Shown: positions 37,361 through 45,086 of the stretch, one piece after another
Layout of the letters: every line of letters starts with the position of its first letter
Numbering within the stretch: the stretch's first letter is position 1
Source of the DNA: Povalibacter uvarum
GTDB lineage: Bacteria > Pseudomonadota > Gammaproteobacteria > Steroidobacterales > Steroidobacteraceae
DNA length: 64,000 nucleotides
NCBI RefSeq assembly: GCF_014202975.1
Contig: NZ_JACHHZ010000002.1
Location: 868,001 to 932,000 of the forward strand
Reading direction: 5' to 3'
The notes under the pieces: generated by a model
Seen by the model: the letters and a program-made list of their open reading frames with translations, nothing else
Told to the model about the DNA's origin: nothing
Databases searched by the model: none
Position numbers and translations under genes: made by a program

Positions 37361-38190
37361 GACCGCAGGTGCGAAAAGTCGCCGGCTACCTTTCGGTCCT
37401 GCTGGTTGCGGCGCTCGCCGCGGCCGATACGGATCTTCCCGGCGATGGCGGCCGCTCCGGCGAAACCCCTGATCTCTCGAAGCTCAATTTCGTCCGGGCG
37501 ATCTACAACAGCGAAGGCGGCATGGGCGAGGCGTACTACGTCTATGACGGCCGCTTCTGGGCGCGCTGGGAAACGGACTTTCCCGAGGGCGACGACAACT
37601 TCAGCCGTCGACTTTCCACCCTGACCCGCATCGACGTGAACCCCAAGGCGGCGAGCCGCCTGCTCACCGCGCCGGACCTGGGCGACTTCCCGATGCTGTA
37701 CATGTCCGACCCCGGCTACATGATCCTCTCGCGGCAGGAGATCGAAGCGTTCGCGCGCTATCTCGCCAACGGCGGTTTCGTGTGGGTCGATGATTTCTGG
37801 GGCGATGCCGAATGGCAGCAGTTCGCCACGGTGATGCGTGAAGTGCTCCCCGGCCGCGAATGGCGTGTGCTGACTCCGGAGCATCCGATCTTCCACACCG
37901 TCTTCGACCTGAAGGAAATGCCGCAGATTCCAGCCCTGCCCTTCGCGAGTCCGGGCGGCGACACCGCAGAACCCGCAGGCGCCCACAAGTACCCCGCTGG
38001 TTCTCTCCGCGATCCCCAGATGCGCGCCTGGGTCGACGATGATGGCCGCCTCATGGTCGTTGCCACGCACAACACCGACATCGGCGACGGATGGGAACGC
38101 GAAGCCTACGGCGAGTGGTACTTCGAAACTTTCTCCACGCGCTCCTACATGATGGGGGTGAATGTGGTGACGTATGCGATGACGCATTGA
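37354..38190 (+). CDS. DUF4159 domain protein, last gene of MoxR operon
   Basis: 278 residues from a GTG overlapping the DUF4175 stop by seven bases. A hydrophobic signal (VAGYLSVLLVAALAAADT) is followed by a DUF4159 domain: LNFVRAIYNSEGGMGEAYY, then YLANGGFVWVDDFWG, a class I glutamine-amidotransferase-like fold without a nucleophilic cysteine, and FETFSTRSYMMGVNVVTYAM. DUF4159 proteins occur in MoxR operons; the role is unknown. A heptad hairpin begins right at the stop (38191) and probably ends the operon. Confidence 0.9.
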   Translation: MLRPQVRKVAGYLSVLLVAALAAADTDLPGDGGRSGETPDLSKLNFVRAIYNSEGGMGEAYYVYDGRFWARWETDFPEGDDNFSRRLSTLTRIDVNPKAASRLLTAPDLGDFPMLYMSDPGYMILSRQEIEAFARYLANGGFVWVDDFWGDAEWQQFATVMREVLPGREWRVLTPEHPIFHTVFDLKEMPQIPALPFASPGGDTAEPAGAHKYPAGSLRDPQMRAWVDDDGRLMVVATHNTDIGDGWEREAYGEWYFETFSTRSYMMGVNVVTYAMTH

Positions 38191-38276
38191 GAGGCCGCGA
38201 GCTGTGAGCTGGTAGCCAGAGGGGCTCCGCTTCTCCTATTCTGGCTCGCCGCTCACAGCTCGTCGCTCATCGCCTC
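38191..38276. repeat. Heptad-word hairpin (copy 4), word YGYGAGC, after MoxR operon
   Basis: The left arm reads CGCGAGC, TGTGAGC, TGGTAGC, CAGA; the complement of the right arm reads GACGAGC, TGTGAGC, GGCGAGC, CAGAA. Outer ends GAGGC/GCCTC pair. It starts at the base after the DUF4159 stop and lies five bases before the next start. The word is close to that of copy 1 (12425). Confidence 0.75.
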
Positions 38277-38281
38277 CCCTC

Positions 38282-38461
38282 ATGTCCGTCGTCAGCCTTC
38301 GCAAATACAAACAAAAACGTGCCGAGGGCAAGACGCTCTGCACTTCGGGGTTTCACAAGTGGGAACTGCTGAACGAGCGCCGCTTCGACGTGAAGCAGGG
38401 GAAGCTCGTCAGCACCGAGCGGTGCAAGCGTTGTGGAGTGGAAAGGACTAAGCAGACGTAG
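38282..38461 (+). CDS. Small zinc-ribbon-like protein (59 aa)
   Basis: A 59-residue basic protein, MSVVSLRKYKQKRAEGKTLC onward, with Cys20, His25, Cys48 and Cys51 (CTSGFH and CKRCG), a plausible zinc site. The central FDVKQGKLVS is a feature I associate with small conserved hypothetical proteins of xanthomonad-like bacteria (from memory). The function is unknown; nucleic-acid binding is possible. It is flanked by heptad hairpins on both sides. Confidence 0.7.
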   Translation: MSVVSLRKYKQKRAEGKTLCTSGFHKWELLNERRFDVKQGKLVSTERCKRCGVERTKQT

Positions 38462-38466
38462 GGGAA

Positions 38467-38569
38467 GCCAGCTAGTCGGCTAGCGAGCTAGCCGCCAGCC
38501 CCAGGCCAATTTGCTGCAGCCGCTTTTTGTCTCTGGCCAATGGCCAGCCGGCTATTCTGGCTAGCTGGC
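38467..38569. repeat. Heptad/octad-word hairpin (copy 5), word CTAG-based
   Basis: Outer arms GCCAGCTAG (38467) and CTAGCTGGC (to 38569) pair perfectly. Inside, CTAG recurs at 8-base steps in the left arm, and GGCTATTCTGG lies in the right arm. Internal GGCCAATGGCC forms its own stem. It lies six bases after the small zinc protein. The same CTAGC word is used in the element at 62239-62429. Confidence 0.7.
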
Positions 38570-38688
38570 CGGCATCATGTGATCCGCTTCCCGTTTAGAC
38601 AGGTTTAGAGTTCATTCAGGTGCGCGGATGTAAGAGAGTGGCGTCTGGTCGGGAATAACAAGATTTCAGGAACCGTCAGGAGAACGGA

Positions 38689-40224
38689 ATGATCATCGGA
38701 TTGAATCGCACGGCCCGGGTATCGATGACCTGCCTGGCCCTCATGACTCTGGCTGCTTGCGGCGGGCAGAGCGACAGCCAGAGAGACGGCGGCAGCAACG
38801 GGGGCGGCAACGGGACGGTGTCCTATACGGCCGGCATTTTTCAGCCCTACAAGGGATTGGCCAACCGGTGCACGACGGCAGCCGAGGAGAACAACTGGCT
38901 GCGCTCCTGGATCAACGACACCTACCTCTGGTACCGCGAGGTGCCGGACCTGAATCCGAATTCGTACTCCGATCCGCTCGACTATTTCGACCGGCTGAGG
39001 ACCGCGGAGACGACACCGTCAGGAGCAGACAAGGACAAGTTCCATTTCTGGTATCCCACGGACGAGTGGGAACGCCTGTCTCAATCGGGCATATCGGCGG
39101 GCTACGGCGCGCAGTTCGCGTTGCTGGCGGCGACCCCGCCCCGTGACGTTCGCGTGGCCTACGTCGATCCGGGAACCCCGGCCGCGAACGCCGGCCTGCA
39201 GCGCGGCGATATGATCATTGCGATCGACGGCGCGGATGCGATCAACGGCAACACGGACGCGATCGTCGATACCCTCAATGCCGGCCTGTTCCCCGAGGGC
39301 ACCGGCGAGACCCATCAGATCCGGTTGCGCAGCAACGACGGTAGCGAGCGCACGGTGTCGCTGACCTCCGCGAACGTCACGTCGACCCCCGTGCAGAATG
39401 TGAAAGTCATCGACCAGGGCGTGCGTGTCGGTTACCTCCTGTTCAACGATCACATCGCGACGGCGGAGCAGCAGCTCATCACTGCGATCAATACGCTGAA
39501 TTCAGGCGCGGGCGTCGATGAGCTCGTGCTCGACATCCGCTACAACGGCGGTGGCTACCTCTACATCGCCAGCGAGCTTGCGTACATGATCGCGGGTTCG
39601 TCGCGGACGAGCGGCCAGACGTTCGAGCGCCTTACGTTCAACGACAAGTATCCGAACAACGATGCGGTGACGGGCCAGGCGCTGCAGCCCATCCCGTTCT
39701 TCTCGACCTCCGACAGCAACGCTCCGCTTCCCTCGCTGAACCTCAACCGCGTGTTCGTGCTGACAGGCGCGGGAACCTGCTCGGCCAGCGAATCGATCAT
39801 GAACGGCCTTCGGGGCGTCGGTGTCGAGGTCATCCAGATTGGCGGGACGACGTGCGGCAAGCCGTATGGCTTCTACGCCACCGACAACTGCGACACGACG
39901 TACTTCGCGATTCAGTTCAAAGGCGTGAACGATGCGGGATTCGGTGACTACACCGATGGCTTCTCTCCGCAGAACACCGTGACGGCGCCCGGCACGACGA
40001 TTCCAGGATGCTCGGTGCGCGACGACTTCATGCGTCAGCTGGGTGATCCGACGGAAGGTCGTCTTGCCGCGGCGCTTGGCTACATCGGCGGCGGAATGTG
40101 CCCAGCACCTCCCAGCGGACCTGTCGGTGTGACAAAGCAGGGAATGCCAGGCGCTGATGCCGACGCCGTGCTGCTGCGATCGCCGCTGCGTGAGAATCGT
40201 ATTCTCGGCCGTCCCGGCGCATGA
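38689..40224 (+). CDS. S41-family peptidase, lipoprotein
   Basis: 511 residues. The lipobox LAAC puts a lipidated Cys24 after a short signal peptide, and a glycine/asparagine-rich linker follows. An N-terminal helical cap (TTAAEENNWLRSWINDTYLW) precedes a PDZ domain (about 135-225; VRVAYVDPGTPAANAGLQRGD) and an S41 catalytic domain with DELVLDIRYNGGGYLYIA. The nucleophile is Ser365 or Ser367 in GTCSASESIMNGLRG, and the general-base lysine is probably in TTCGKPYGFY. It likely degrades misfolded envelope proteins. A good AGGAG precedes the ATG, and the stop overlaps the next gene (ATGA). Confidence 0.92.
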   Translation: MIIGLNRTARVSMTCLALMTLAACGGQSDSQRDGGSNGGGNGTVSYTAGIFQPYKGLANRCTTAAEENNWLRSWINDTYLWYREVPDLNPNSYSDPLDYFDRLRTAETTPSGADKDKFHFWYPTDEWERLSQSGISAGYGAQFALLAATPPRDVRVAYVDPGTPAANAGLQRGDMIIAIDGADAINGNTDAIVDTLNAGLFPEGTGETHQIRLRSNDGSERTVSLTSANVTSTPVQNVKVIDQGVRVGYLLFNDHIATAEQQLITAINTLNSGAGVDELVLDIRYNGGGYLYIASELAYMIAGSSRTSGQTFERLTFNDKYPNNDAVTGQALQPIPFFSTSDSNAPLPSLNLNRVFVLTGAGTCSASESIMNGLRGVGVEVIQIGGTTCGKPYGFYATDNCDTTYFAIQFKGVNDAGFGDYTDGFSPQNTVTAPGTTIPGCSVRDDFMRQLGDPTEGRLAAALGYIGGGMCPAPPSGPVGVTKQGMPGADADAVLLRSPLRENRILGRPGA

Positions 40225-40586
40225 AGCGGATCGCCGCGATCGGCGCAGCTCTGATCGTGACCGCGTGTGCGCAGTCGCCCTCGAAGGCGGATGCGCCCGC
40301 GGTCATTGTCGAAGCATCGGCGCAGAGTCGCGCTGAGTTGCTATCGACGGTGCAAAAGGCCCTCGGTGTCAGCTCGATCACGCTCGCCGACGACGCCCTG
40401 ACCCAATCGAGCACGCTCTTTGTCGAGCGTGCATCCGATGCAGGCGGCCGTCCCCTCGACGGCCGCAATCTGGGTCGGCCTGAGCGGTTCGATCTCATCA
40501 AGTCCGCCGACCACTGCGTGCTCATTTACGAGCGCACAGGCGAGCGCCACGAACTGACGAGCACGCGTTGCCACCCGACGGGCTGA
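40221..40586 (+). CDS. Small lipoprotein of unknown function
   Basis: 121 residues. Signal peptide MKRIAAIGAALIVTAC has a lipobox with Cys16. The mature part contains SRAELLSTVQKALGVSSITL and ends SADHCVLIYERTGERHELTS followed by TRCHPTG, so two cysteines could form a disulfide. The ATGA overlap with the S41 protease gene suggests a protein working with that protease, for example as an inhibitor or adaptor. That is inference from coupling only. Confidence 0.7.
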   Translation: MKRIAAIGAALIVTACAQSPSKADAPAVIVEASAQSRAELLSTVQKALGVSSITLADDALTQSSTLFVERASDAGGRPLDGRNLGRPERFDLIKSADHCVLIYERTGERHELTSTRCHPTG

Positions 40587-40657
40587 TTGCCGGCCGCCGC
40601 CGGAACTCCCGCTTTCCCTATTGAGTTGTCATTGCTTCAGGCAGCGAGGGACAGGGC

Positions 40658-40798
40658 ATGGCCTCCAGAAGCAAAGCCGGCGCGAAAGCCACCAGCAACG
40701 GATGGAAGACCTGCAGTCGCGGGCACAAGTATCGCGGCGCGGGGCCTTGTCCCGTCTGCTGGCCCGGCGGCGCGAGGAAGAGAAGCCCCAAGACCTGA
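40658..40798 (+). CDS. Small Cys/His-rich protein (46 aa)
   Basis: 46 residues, [20 protein letters not shown], then [17 protein letters not shown] and a basic tail. Cys19, His23, Cys31 and Cys34 could hold one zinc ion. The pattern [19 protein letters not shown] looks conserved in small bacterial proteins of unknown function (from memory). GCGAGGGA seven bases upstream is a plausible ribosome-binding site. Confidence 0.65.
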   Translation: MASRSKAGAKATSNGWKTCSRGHKYRGAGPCPVCWPGGARKRSPKT

Positions 40799-40885
40799 CC
40801 AGCCGATACCTTCCCGGTCCGGGATCGCCATGAGTGCTACTCTGCGCGCAGACTTCGCGCGGCGGCGATCATCCGGAGAGATATT

Positions 40886-41137
40886 GTGGGAATCGGATTC
40901 TGGCTGAAGCGACTGGTGCTGTCGTTCGTCGTCGCGTTTGCAATCCTGGTCGCCGCGCAGTTGCTCAAAGGTGCTTCATCCAACGCAGCGATCTCGCACG
41001 GCTTGTTGTGGGGAGTACTCACGGCCGCGGTCTTCACCGGGTCGGGCTACATTCGCTATCGCCGCAATCCAGCATGCATGGTGCCGGCGGCCGGACGAAA
41101 GCAAGGCGGCGAATCAGATCAGTCGTCGGATCGGTAG
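40886..41137 (+). CDS. Small membrane protein of unknown function
   Basis: 83 residues from a GTG with GGAGAG six bases upstream. Two membrane helices (VLSFVVAFAILVAAQLL and ISHGLLWGVLTAAVFTG) are followed by a charged tail ending GGESDQSSDR. No family is recognised. It lies six bases before the truncated HD-type gene. Confidence 0.6.
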   Translation: MGIGFWLKRLVLSFVVAFAILVAAQLLKGASSNAAISHGLLWGVLTAAVFTGSGYIRYRRNPACMVPAAGRKQGGESDQSSDR

Positions 41138-41143
41138 CAACTC

Positions 41144-41431
41144 ATGTCGACTCTGGAGCGCGCCATTGCCATCGCCGCCGCGGCACACGCGGGCCAGCTC
41201 GACAAGTCCGGCCAGCCCTACATCCTTCATCCGATCCGGGTCATGCTGCCACCCGGCGAATCGAGGCTGGACGCGGCGAAGCGAGCGGCGGCGAATCCGA
41301 TCGCCCGCACGGTGAAGCTCGCCGACAACTCAGAGAACATGGATCTGTCGAGGATCGCGAATCCGACGCAGAAGGATCATGAGCGGCTCGAAGAGTACAA
41401 GCGCGTTCGCGAAGTTCTTCTGGCTCCATGA
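41144..41431 (+). pseudogene. HD-domain (p)ppGpp-hydrolase-like protein lacking the HD core
   Basis: 95 residues. The N-terminus STLERAIAIAAAAHAGQLDK, then YILHPIRVML, and the C-terminus AAANPIARTVKLADNSENMD, then RIANPTQKDHERLEEY, match small Mesh1/SpoT-type HD hydrolases. The middle (about 60 residues in full-length relatives, containing the HD metal dyad LHDVVED) is missing and replaced by PPGESRLD. The frame is intact and the next gene overlaps by ATGA, so it may still be translated, but phosphohydrolase activity is not expected. Either a decayed gene or a remodelled binding protein. Confidence 0.65.
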
Positions 41432-41943
41432 GCGGCGCCGCCGTTCGAATCCGGGATGAGATCCGCGCCGACCAGGCGGCGATCGAAACAGTCACGGAAG
41501 CAGCGTTCAGGAACGCACCGCATGCCGGTCACACCGAGCAATTCATCGTCAACGCACTCCGCGCCGCGGGCAAGCTCTCCCTCTCCCTCGTCGCGGAGAT
41601 CGATGATGAGATCGTCGGGCACGTCGCGGTTTCGCCGGTCTCCATTTCCGACGGCACGCCGAGCTGGTTCGGGCTGGGGCCGATTTCGGTGGTGCCCCGG
41701 CATCAAGGCCACGGCATTGGCTCGTCGCTCATGAACGAAGCACTTCGCCGGCTTCGTGAGTCCGGTGCTTCCGGCTGCGTACTCGTCGGCAATCCAGCCT
41801 ACTACCGTCGCTTTGGGTTCCGCGCCGAACCGAACCTCGTCTATCCCGGCTTGCCACCCGAGTACTTTCAGGCGATCGCGTTCACCTCGGCGCTGCCGCG
41901 CGGCACGGTGTCGTACCACGAGGCATTCGGCGCCACGAGTTGA
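41428..41943 (+). CDS. GNAT-family N-acetyltransferase (YhbS-like)
   Basis: 171 residues. The acetyl-CoA site is in GPISVVPRHQGHGIGSSLMN (motif A, R/Q-x-x-G-x-G), with motif B VLVGNPAYYRRFGF. The C-terminal PPEYFQAIAF is typical of YhbS-type acetyltransferases. The substrate is unknown. The start overlaps the preceding gene (ATGA). Confidence 0.92.
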   Translation: MSGAAVRIRDEIRADQAAIETVTEAAFRNAPHAGHTEQFIVNALRAAGKLSLSLVAEIDDEIVGHVAVSPVSISDGTPSWFGLGPISVVPRHQGHGIGSSLMNEALRRLRESGASGCVLVGNPAYYRRFGFRAEPNLVYPGLPPEYFQAIAFTSALPRGTVSYHEAFGATS

Positions 41944-41955
41944 AGGCCAAAGCAC

Positions 41956-42034
41956 AAGCCGCGAGCTCCCGTCATGATCACGAAACTGAACGCCGCCGGC
42001 TTCCGGCTCGCCGCTCATCGCTCACCGCTCGTTA
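41956..42034. repeat. Heptad-word element (copy 6), mostly one arm
   Basis: On the minus strand it reads AACGAGC, GGTGAGC, GATGAGC, GGCGAGC, then CGGAAGC. The opposing arm is short (AAGCCGCGAGC at 41956). It lies between convergent genes, and its heptads supply the last codons (TSGER) and the stop of the PD40 gene ending at 42015. Confidence 0.65.
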
Positions 42035-42908
42035 TCAGCTGATACTTCACCACATACAGATCCATGCCGCGCGATCCAGGACGCTGCGCGGAAAACGTAA
42101 ATCGACCCTGCCCTGACCAGTCGAGCATCGGGCCATACGTATCCTTGTCAGGCATGTTGATGCTCGGCGGCAGAAGGCGACCGACGTCGTATCGTCCATC
42201 GCGCAGCGTGGCGACGAACAGGTCGACGCGATCGGTGCGGAAATCCCCCGCGCGAGCGAAGACGAGTGTGCGTCCGTCGGCGAGCAGCGTCGCGTCGAAT
42301 TCATCGCCGCCCGTGTTGATCTCGCCGGGCAGACGTTCGGCGACTTCGAATCGATCGCTGCGATGACGTGAGCGGAAGAGATCCTGCCGGCCGGCACCGC
42401 CCGCACGGTCACTCGAGAAGATCAGCGTCGAACTGTCGGCGGACAGCATCGGCGCGAACTCGTTGCCGTTGCTGTTCACCTCCGGGCCGAGATGTTCGAC
42501 CGCACCGAACCCGTTATGCGTGAAGCGCACTCGGTACACATCATCGCCACCGTGGCCGCCGGCGCGATCGGAACAGAAGTAGACGAACGCGCCGTCCGCG
42601 GAGAACGCCGGATCGAAGTCGCGCCCCGGAGAATTGAAGGGCACGGGTGTCGCCGTCGACCAATGATCGTTCGATCGGTGGGAGATCCAGATGTCGTAGC
42701 CACCAGCTCCGCCGGGCCTGTCACGACTGAACCACAGAGCGGTGCGGCCGTCCGGGCTCAAGGTCAGTCGCACTTCGGAGTACTGCGTCGACGCGATGTC
42801 CGGCGCGAATGCTTCGGCGTCGCCGACGATCTCGAGCGTTGCGGCATTCGCCGACGCGGATGCGATGAGGGTGATTCCCGCAAGAAGCAGGGAACGAGTA
42901 CGTGCCAT
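42015..42908 (-). CDS. Secreted PD40/WD40-like beta-propeller protein
   Basis: 297 residues from the ATG at 42908, chosen because it starts a signal peptide (MARTRSLLLAGITLIASASA, cleaved at ANA). It has at least four PD40 strand repeats: LSPDGRTALWFSRDRPGGAG, FSADGAFVYFCSDRAGGHGG, LSADSSTLIFSSDRAGGAG and LLADGRTLVFARAG. These are TolB-like propeller blades for protein or peptidoglycan contacts. It is the second gene of a pair with the Tat-exported protein upstream; the 47-base gap holds a single ACCCGC/GCGGGT stem. The last codons come from a heptad repeat. Confidence 0.85.
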   Translation of the reverse strand: MARTRSLLLAGITLIASASANAATLEIVGDAEAFAPDIASTQYSEVRLTLSPDGRTALWFSRDRPGGAGGYDIWISHRSNDHWSTATPVPFNSPGRDFDPAFSADGAFVYFCSDRAGGHGGDDVYRVRFTHNGFGAVEHLGPEVNSNGNEFAPMLSADSSTLIFSSDRAGGAGRQDLFRSRHRSDRFEVAERLPGEINTGGDEFDATLLADGRTLVFARAGDFRTDRVDLFVATLRDGRYDVGRLLPPSINMPDKDTYGPMLDWSGQGRFTFSAQRPGSRGMDLYVVKYQLITSGER

Positions 42909-42933
42909 GGATTTTCCTGTTGCTATGGATGGA

Positions 42934-42951
42934 CACCCGCTTTCGCGGGTG
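42934..42951. repeat. Single-hairpin remnant of the TCATTCCCGC family
   Basis: CACCCGCTTTCGCGGGTG stem with TTTC loop, matching the second stem of the REP-like copies at 663 and 63171 but without its partner. It sits between two co-directional genes. Confidence 0.6.
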
Positions 42952-42955
42952 AGGA

Positions 42956-44017
42956 TCAGCGCGTGTAGTCGCTCACCCAGTTCGTTTCCCATGTGACACC
43001 GCCGTCGACGGAGCCCGATTGCTCCCAGCGCGCGGAGTGTGAAGTGTGCGTCCACAGGACGCGGGTCTGAACGCGGCGGCCCTGTGACATCTCTTCGCCC
43101 ATGAACGTGCCGACGCCGTTGGAGAATCCGCCACGCACGGGAGAACCGATCACCGAAGGATTGCGGCCGTCGAGCCACCAGCTCGACCACTGCCTGCTCG
43201 CAGCGTCGAACGTGCGGAAGCCGATGCCCCGAACCGTTCCGCTCGGAAATTCCATGGCGTTGTCACCCACGTTGGCGTGGCCTCCGAGCACGGGCCAGTT
43301 CACGAATGTGCCGTCGCAGGTTTCCCATTCGCCGCTGTTCGCGAATCGCTGCTTCAGCTTGCGATGCCGGACTTTCCAGCGCCCCACGAGAAAATCGAAA
43401 TCCTTCGGCGCATCGGCGAGCGACGGCAACGGCGTCGGTGTCGACGCTGTGCGCGTGAAGTAGTTGCGCCAGTTCACTTCCCACGTTGCGCCTTCATCGG
43501 TCGAGAATGCCTGCTCCCACCACGGACGGGAACTATGAATGTCCTGCCAGCGAAAACGCATCACGATCGGACGGCCCTTGAGCACATCCCGACCGAGAAA
43601 CGTGCCGTGGTCGCCTTCGAAGCCGCCGACGACCGGCACATCGATGCTCGTCGGGTCGCGCCCGTCGATCCACCAGATCGACCACTTGCCGGTTGCGGGA
43701 TCGAACGCGCGCAAGGTCACTCCGCGATATGTGCCGCCCGGCAACTCGACGATGTTGTCGTCGATCGTCCCCAGGCCATTCAACGTCAGCCACAGCGCGC
43801 TCTTGCCGCCGAACTCTTCCCACTCGTTGCTGCCGACGAGTCGATCTTTCAGTCGACGATGGAAGACGTCCCAGTTCCCGACCAGCCATCGCCAGTCGCG
43901 TGAGTGATCGACCGGGCCCGCGAACACGGGGATTCCGATCGCAAGCGCGCTGCCAGCGAGCGTCGCGCGTGTAATGAAATGACGACGGGTGAGGCAGGCA
44001 GGCGATTCGTGCTGCAT
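42956..44017 (-). CDS. Tat-exported protein with duplicated DUF1579-like domain
   Basis: 353 residues. A twin-arginine signal TRRHFITRATLAGSALAIG is cleaved near VFAGP. Two tandem homologous domains follow (about 38-190 and 200-350). Each runs from WLVGNWDVFHRRLKDRL or FLVGRWKVRHRKLKQRF, through LNGLGTIDDN or LGGHANVGDN, to WSIWWIDGRDP or WSSWWLDGRNP. The WxVxxR...L.G....DN pattern recalls DUF1579/lipocalin-like barrels. The function is unknown; Tat export suggests folding or cofactor binding before secretion. It is divergent from the LysR gene at 44109. Confidence 0.8.
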   Translation of the reverse strand: MQHESPACLTRRHFITRATLAGSALAIGIPVFAGPVDHSRDWRWLVGNWDVFHRRLKDRLVGSNEWEEFGGKSALWLTLNGLGTIDDNIVELPGGTYRGVTLRAFDPATGKWSIWWIDGRDPTSIDVPVVGGFEGDHGTFLGRDVLKGRPIVMRFRWQDIHSSRPWWEQAFSTDEGATWEVNWRNYFTRTASTPTPLPSLADAPKDFDFLVGRWKVRHRKLKQRFANSGEWETCDGTFVNWPVLGGHANVGDNAMEFPSGTVRGIGFRTFDAASRQWSSWWLDGRNPSVIGSPVRGGFSNGVGTFMGEEMSQGRRVQTRVLWTHTSHSARWEQSGSVDGGVTWETNWVSDYTR

Positions 44018-44044
44018 GAAAAATCCATGGCGGGTGAAGGTGCC

Positions 44045-44094
44045 GCGATGATCGCGTTGCTGCCGGCGTTGACCATTCGAAGATCGGCCGGCAG
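44045..44094. promoter_or_regulatory. Palindromes between Tat-protein and LysR genes
   Basis: The 91-base divergent region holds CGCGATGATCGCG (44044-44056) and a perfect 8-base inverted repeat CTGCCGGC...GCCGGCAG (44060-44094). LysR-type regulators usually bind inverted repeats in such positions, so these are candidate operators for the LysR at 44109. Confidence 0.4.
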
Positions 44095-44108
44095 GCTAAG
44101 GCCGACTT

Positions 44109-45047
44109 ATGGTCAGCGATCGACGCTTTCCTTCCCTGGCATCCATCCGCGCCTTCGAGGCGGCGGCTCGCCTGGGCAGCTTCGCCAAGGCAGCCGAAGA
44201 GCTCGACACCACGGCGGCGTCGGTGAGCTATCACGTTCGCCAGCTCGAGAAGCAGGTGGGTGTCCCGCTGTTCGTGCGGCATCCCAACCAGGTCGTCCTC
44301 ACGGAGTCCGGCGAGATTGTGGCGCGCGAGGCGATGAACGCATTCGCGGCACTCCGCGCCAGCTTCATCCGCGCAGTCGACGCGGACGAATCGCGTCTCT
44401 CGTTGACGACATTGCCCACGCTCGGCACGAGCTGGCTGACGCCGAAACTCGGCCGCTTTCGCACCAGGCATCCCGCCATCCTGCTTGGACTCGACGTGTC
44501 AGCTGTTCCGGAGGATCTGACGGCCGGTCGTTTCGACGCGGCGATCCGCAACGGTCACGGACGCTGGCCCGGGCTGCATGCAGTCGAGCTGCTGCCCAGC
44601 ATTTTCATGCCGCTTTGCACCCCGGCGCTCAAGGAAGCCGCAAGGCTCATCGCCGACGCGCCTGAGCAAGTGCAGGTGCCGCTGCTGGGCCGGCCGGATT
44701 GGTGGACGATGTGGTATCGGGCGCTGGGCAAGGCGGATGCGATTCCGGCCGAGCGCTTCGGGACCCAGCTTGCCGCGGAGCATCTCGATATCGCGGCGGC
44801 CATCGCCGGTCATGGGATCGCGATCGGCTCCCCGATCCTTTTTCATCACGAGCTTGCTTCCGGACGGCTGGTGCCCGCGCATGACTTCGTCGCGAGCGAC
44901 GGGCGCGCCTTCTGGTTCTGTTACCCCGCCGCCCGGCACAGCAGCCGCAAGATCACGCTGTTCCGCGACTGGCTGGGCGAGGAAGCTTCAAACGACCGCA
45001 ACACTGCCCGCGCCTTCATTCGTGCCGCTGTCGCCGTTCAGCCTTGA
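44109..45047 (+). CDS. LysR-type transcriptional regulator, GcvA-like
   Basis: 312 residues. The winged helix contains FPSLASIRAFEAAARLGSFA and DTTAASVSYHVRQLEKQVGV. The effector domain covers about 95-300 and contains HGIAIGSPILFHHELASGRL. It is divergent from the Tat-exported protein and PD40 genes, and so probably controls them. Sequence similarity to the LysR at 21387 is limited to the family level. Confidence 0.9.
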   Translation: MVSDRRFPSLASIRAFEAAARLGSFAKAAEELDTTAASVSYHVRQLEKQVGVPLFVRHPNQVVLTESGEIVAREAMNAFAALRASFIRAVDADESRLSLTTLPTLGTSWLTPKLGRFRTRHPAILLGLDVSAVPEDLTAGRFDAAIRNGHGRWPGLHAVELLPSIFMPLCTPALKEAARLIADAPEQVQVPLLGRPDWWTMWYRALGKADAIPAERFGTQLAAEHLDIAAAIAGHGIAIGSPILFHHELASGRLVPAHDFVASDGRAFWFCYPAARHSSRKITLFRDWLGEEASNDRNTARAFIRAAVAVQP

Positions 45048-45086
45048 GACAGCCTGCGTCGGTATGATCTGATCCGTCCGGGGCGG

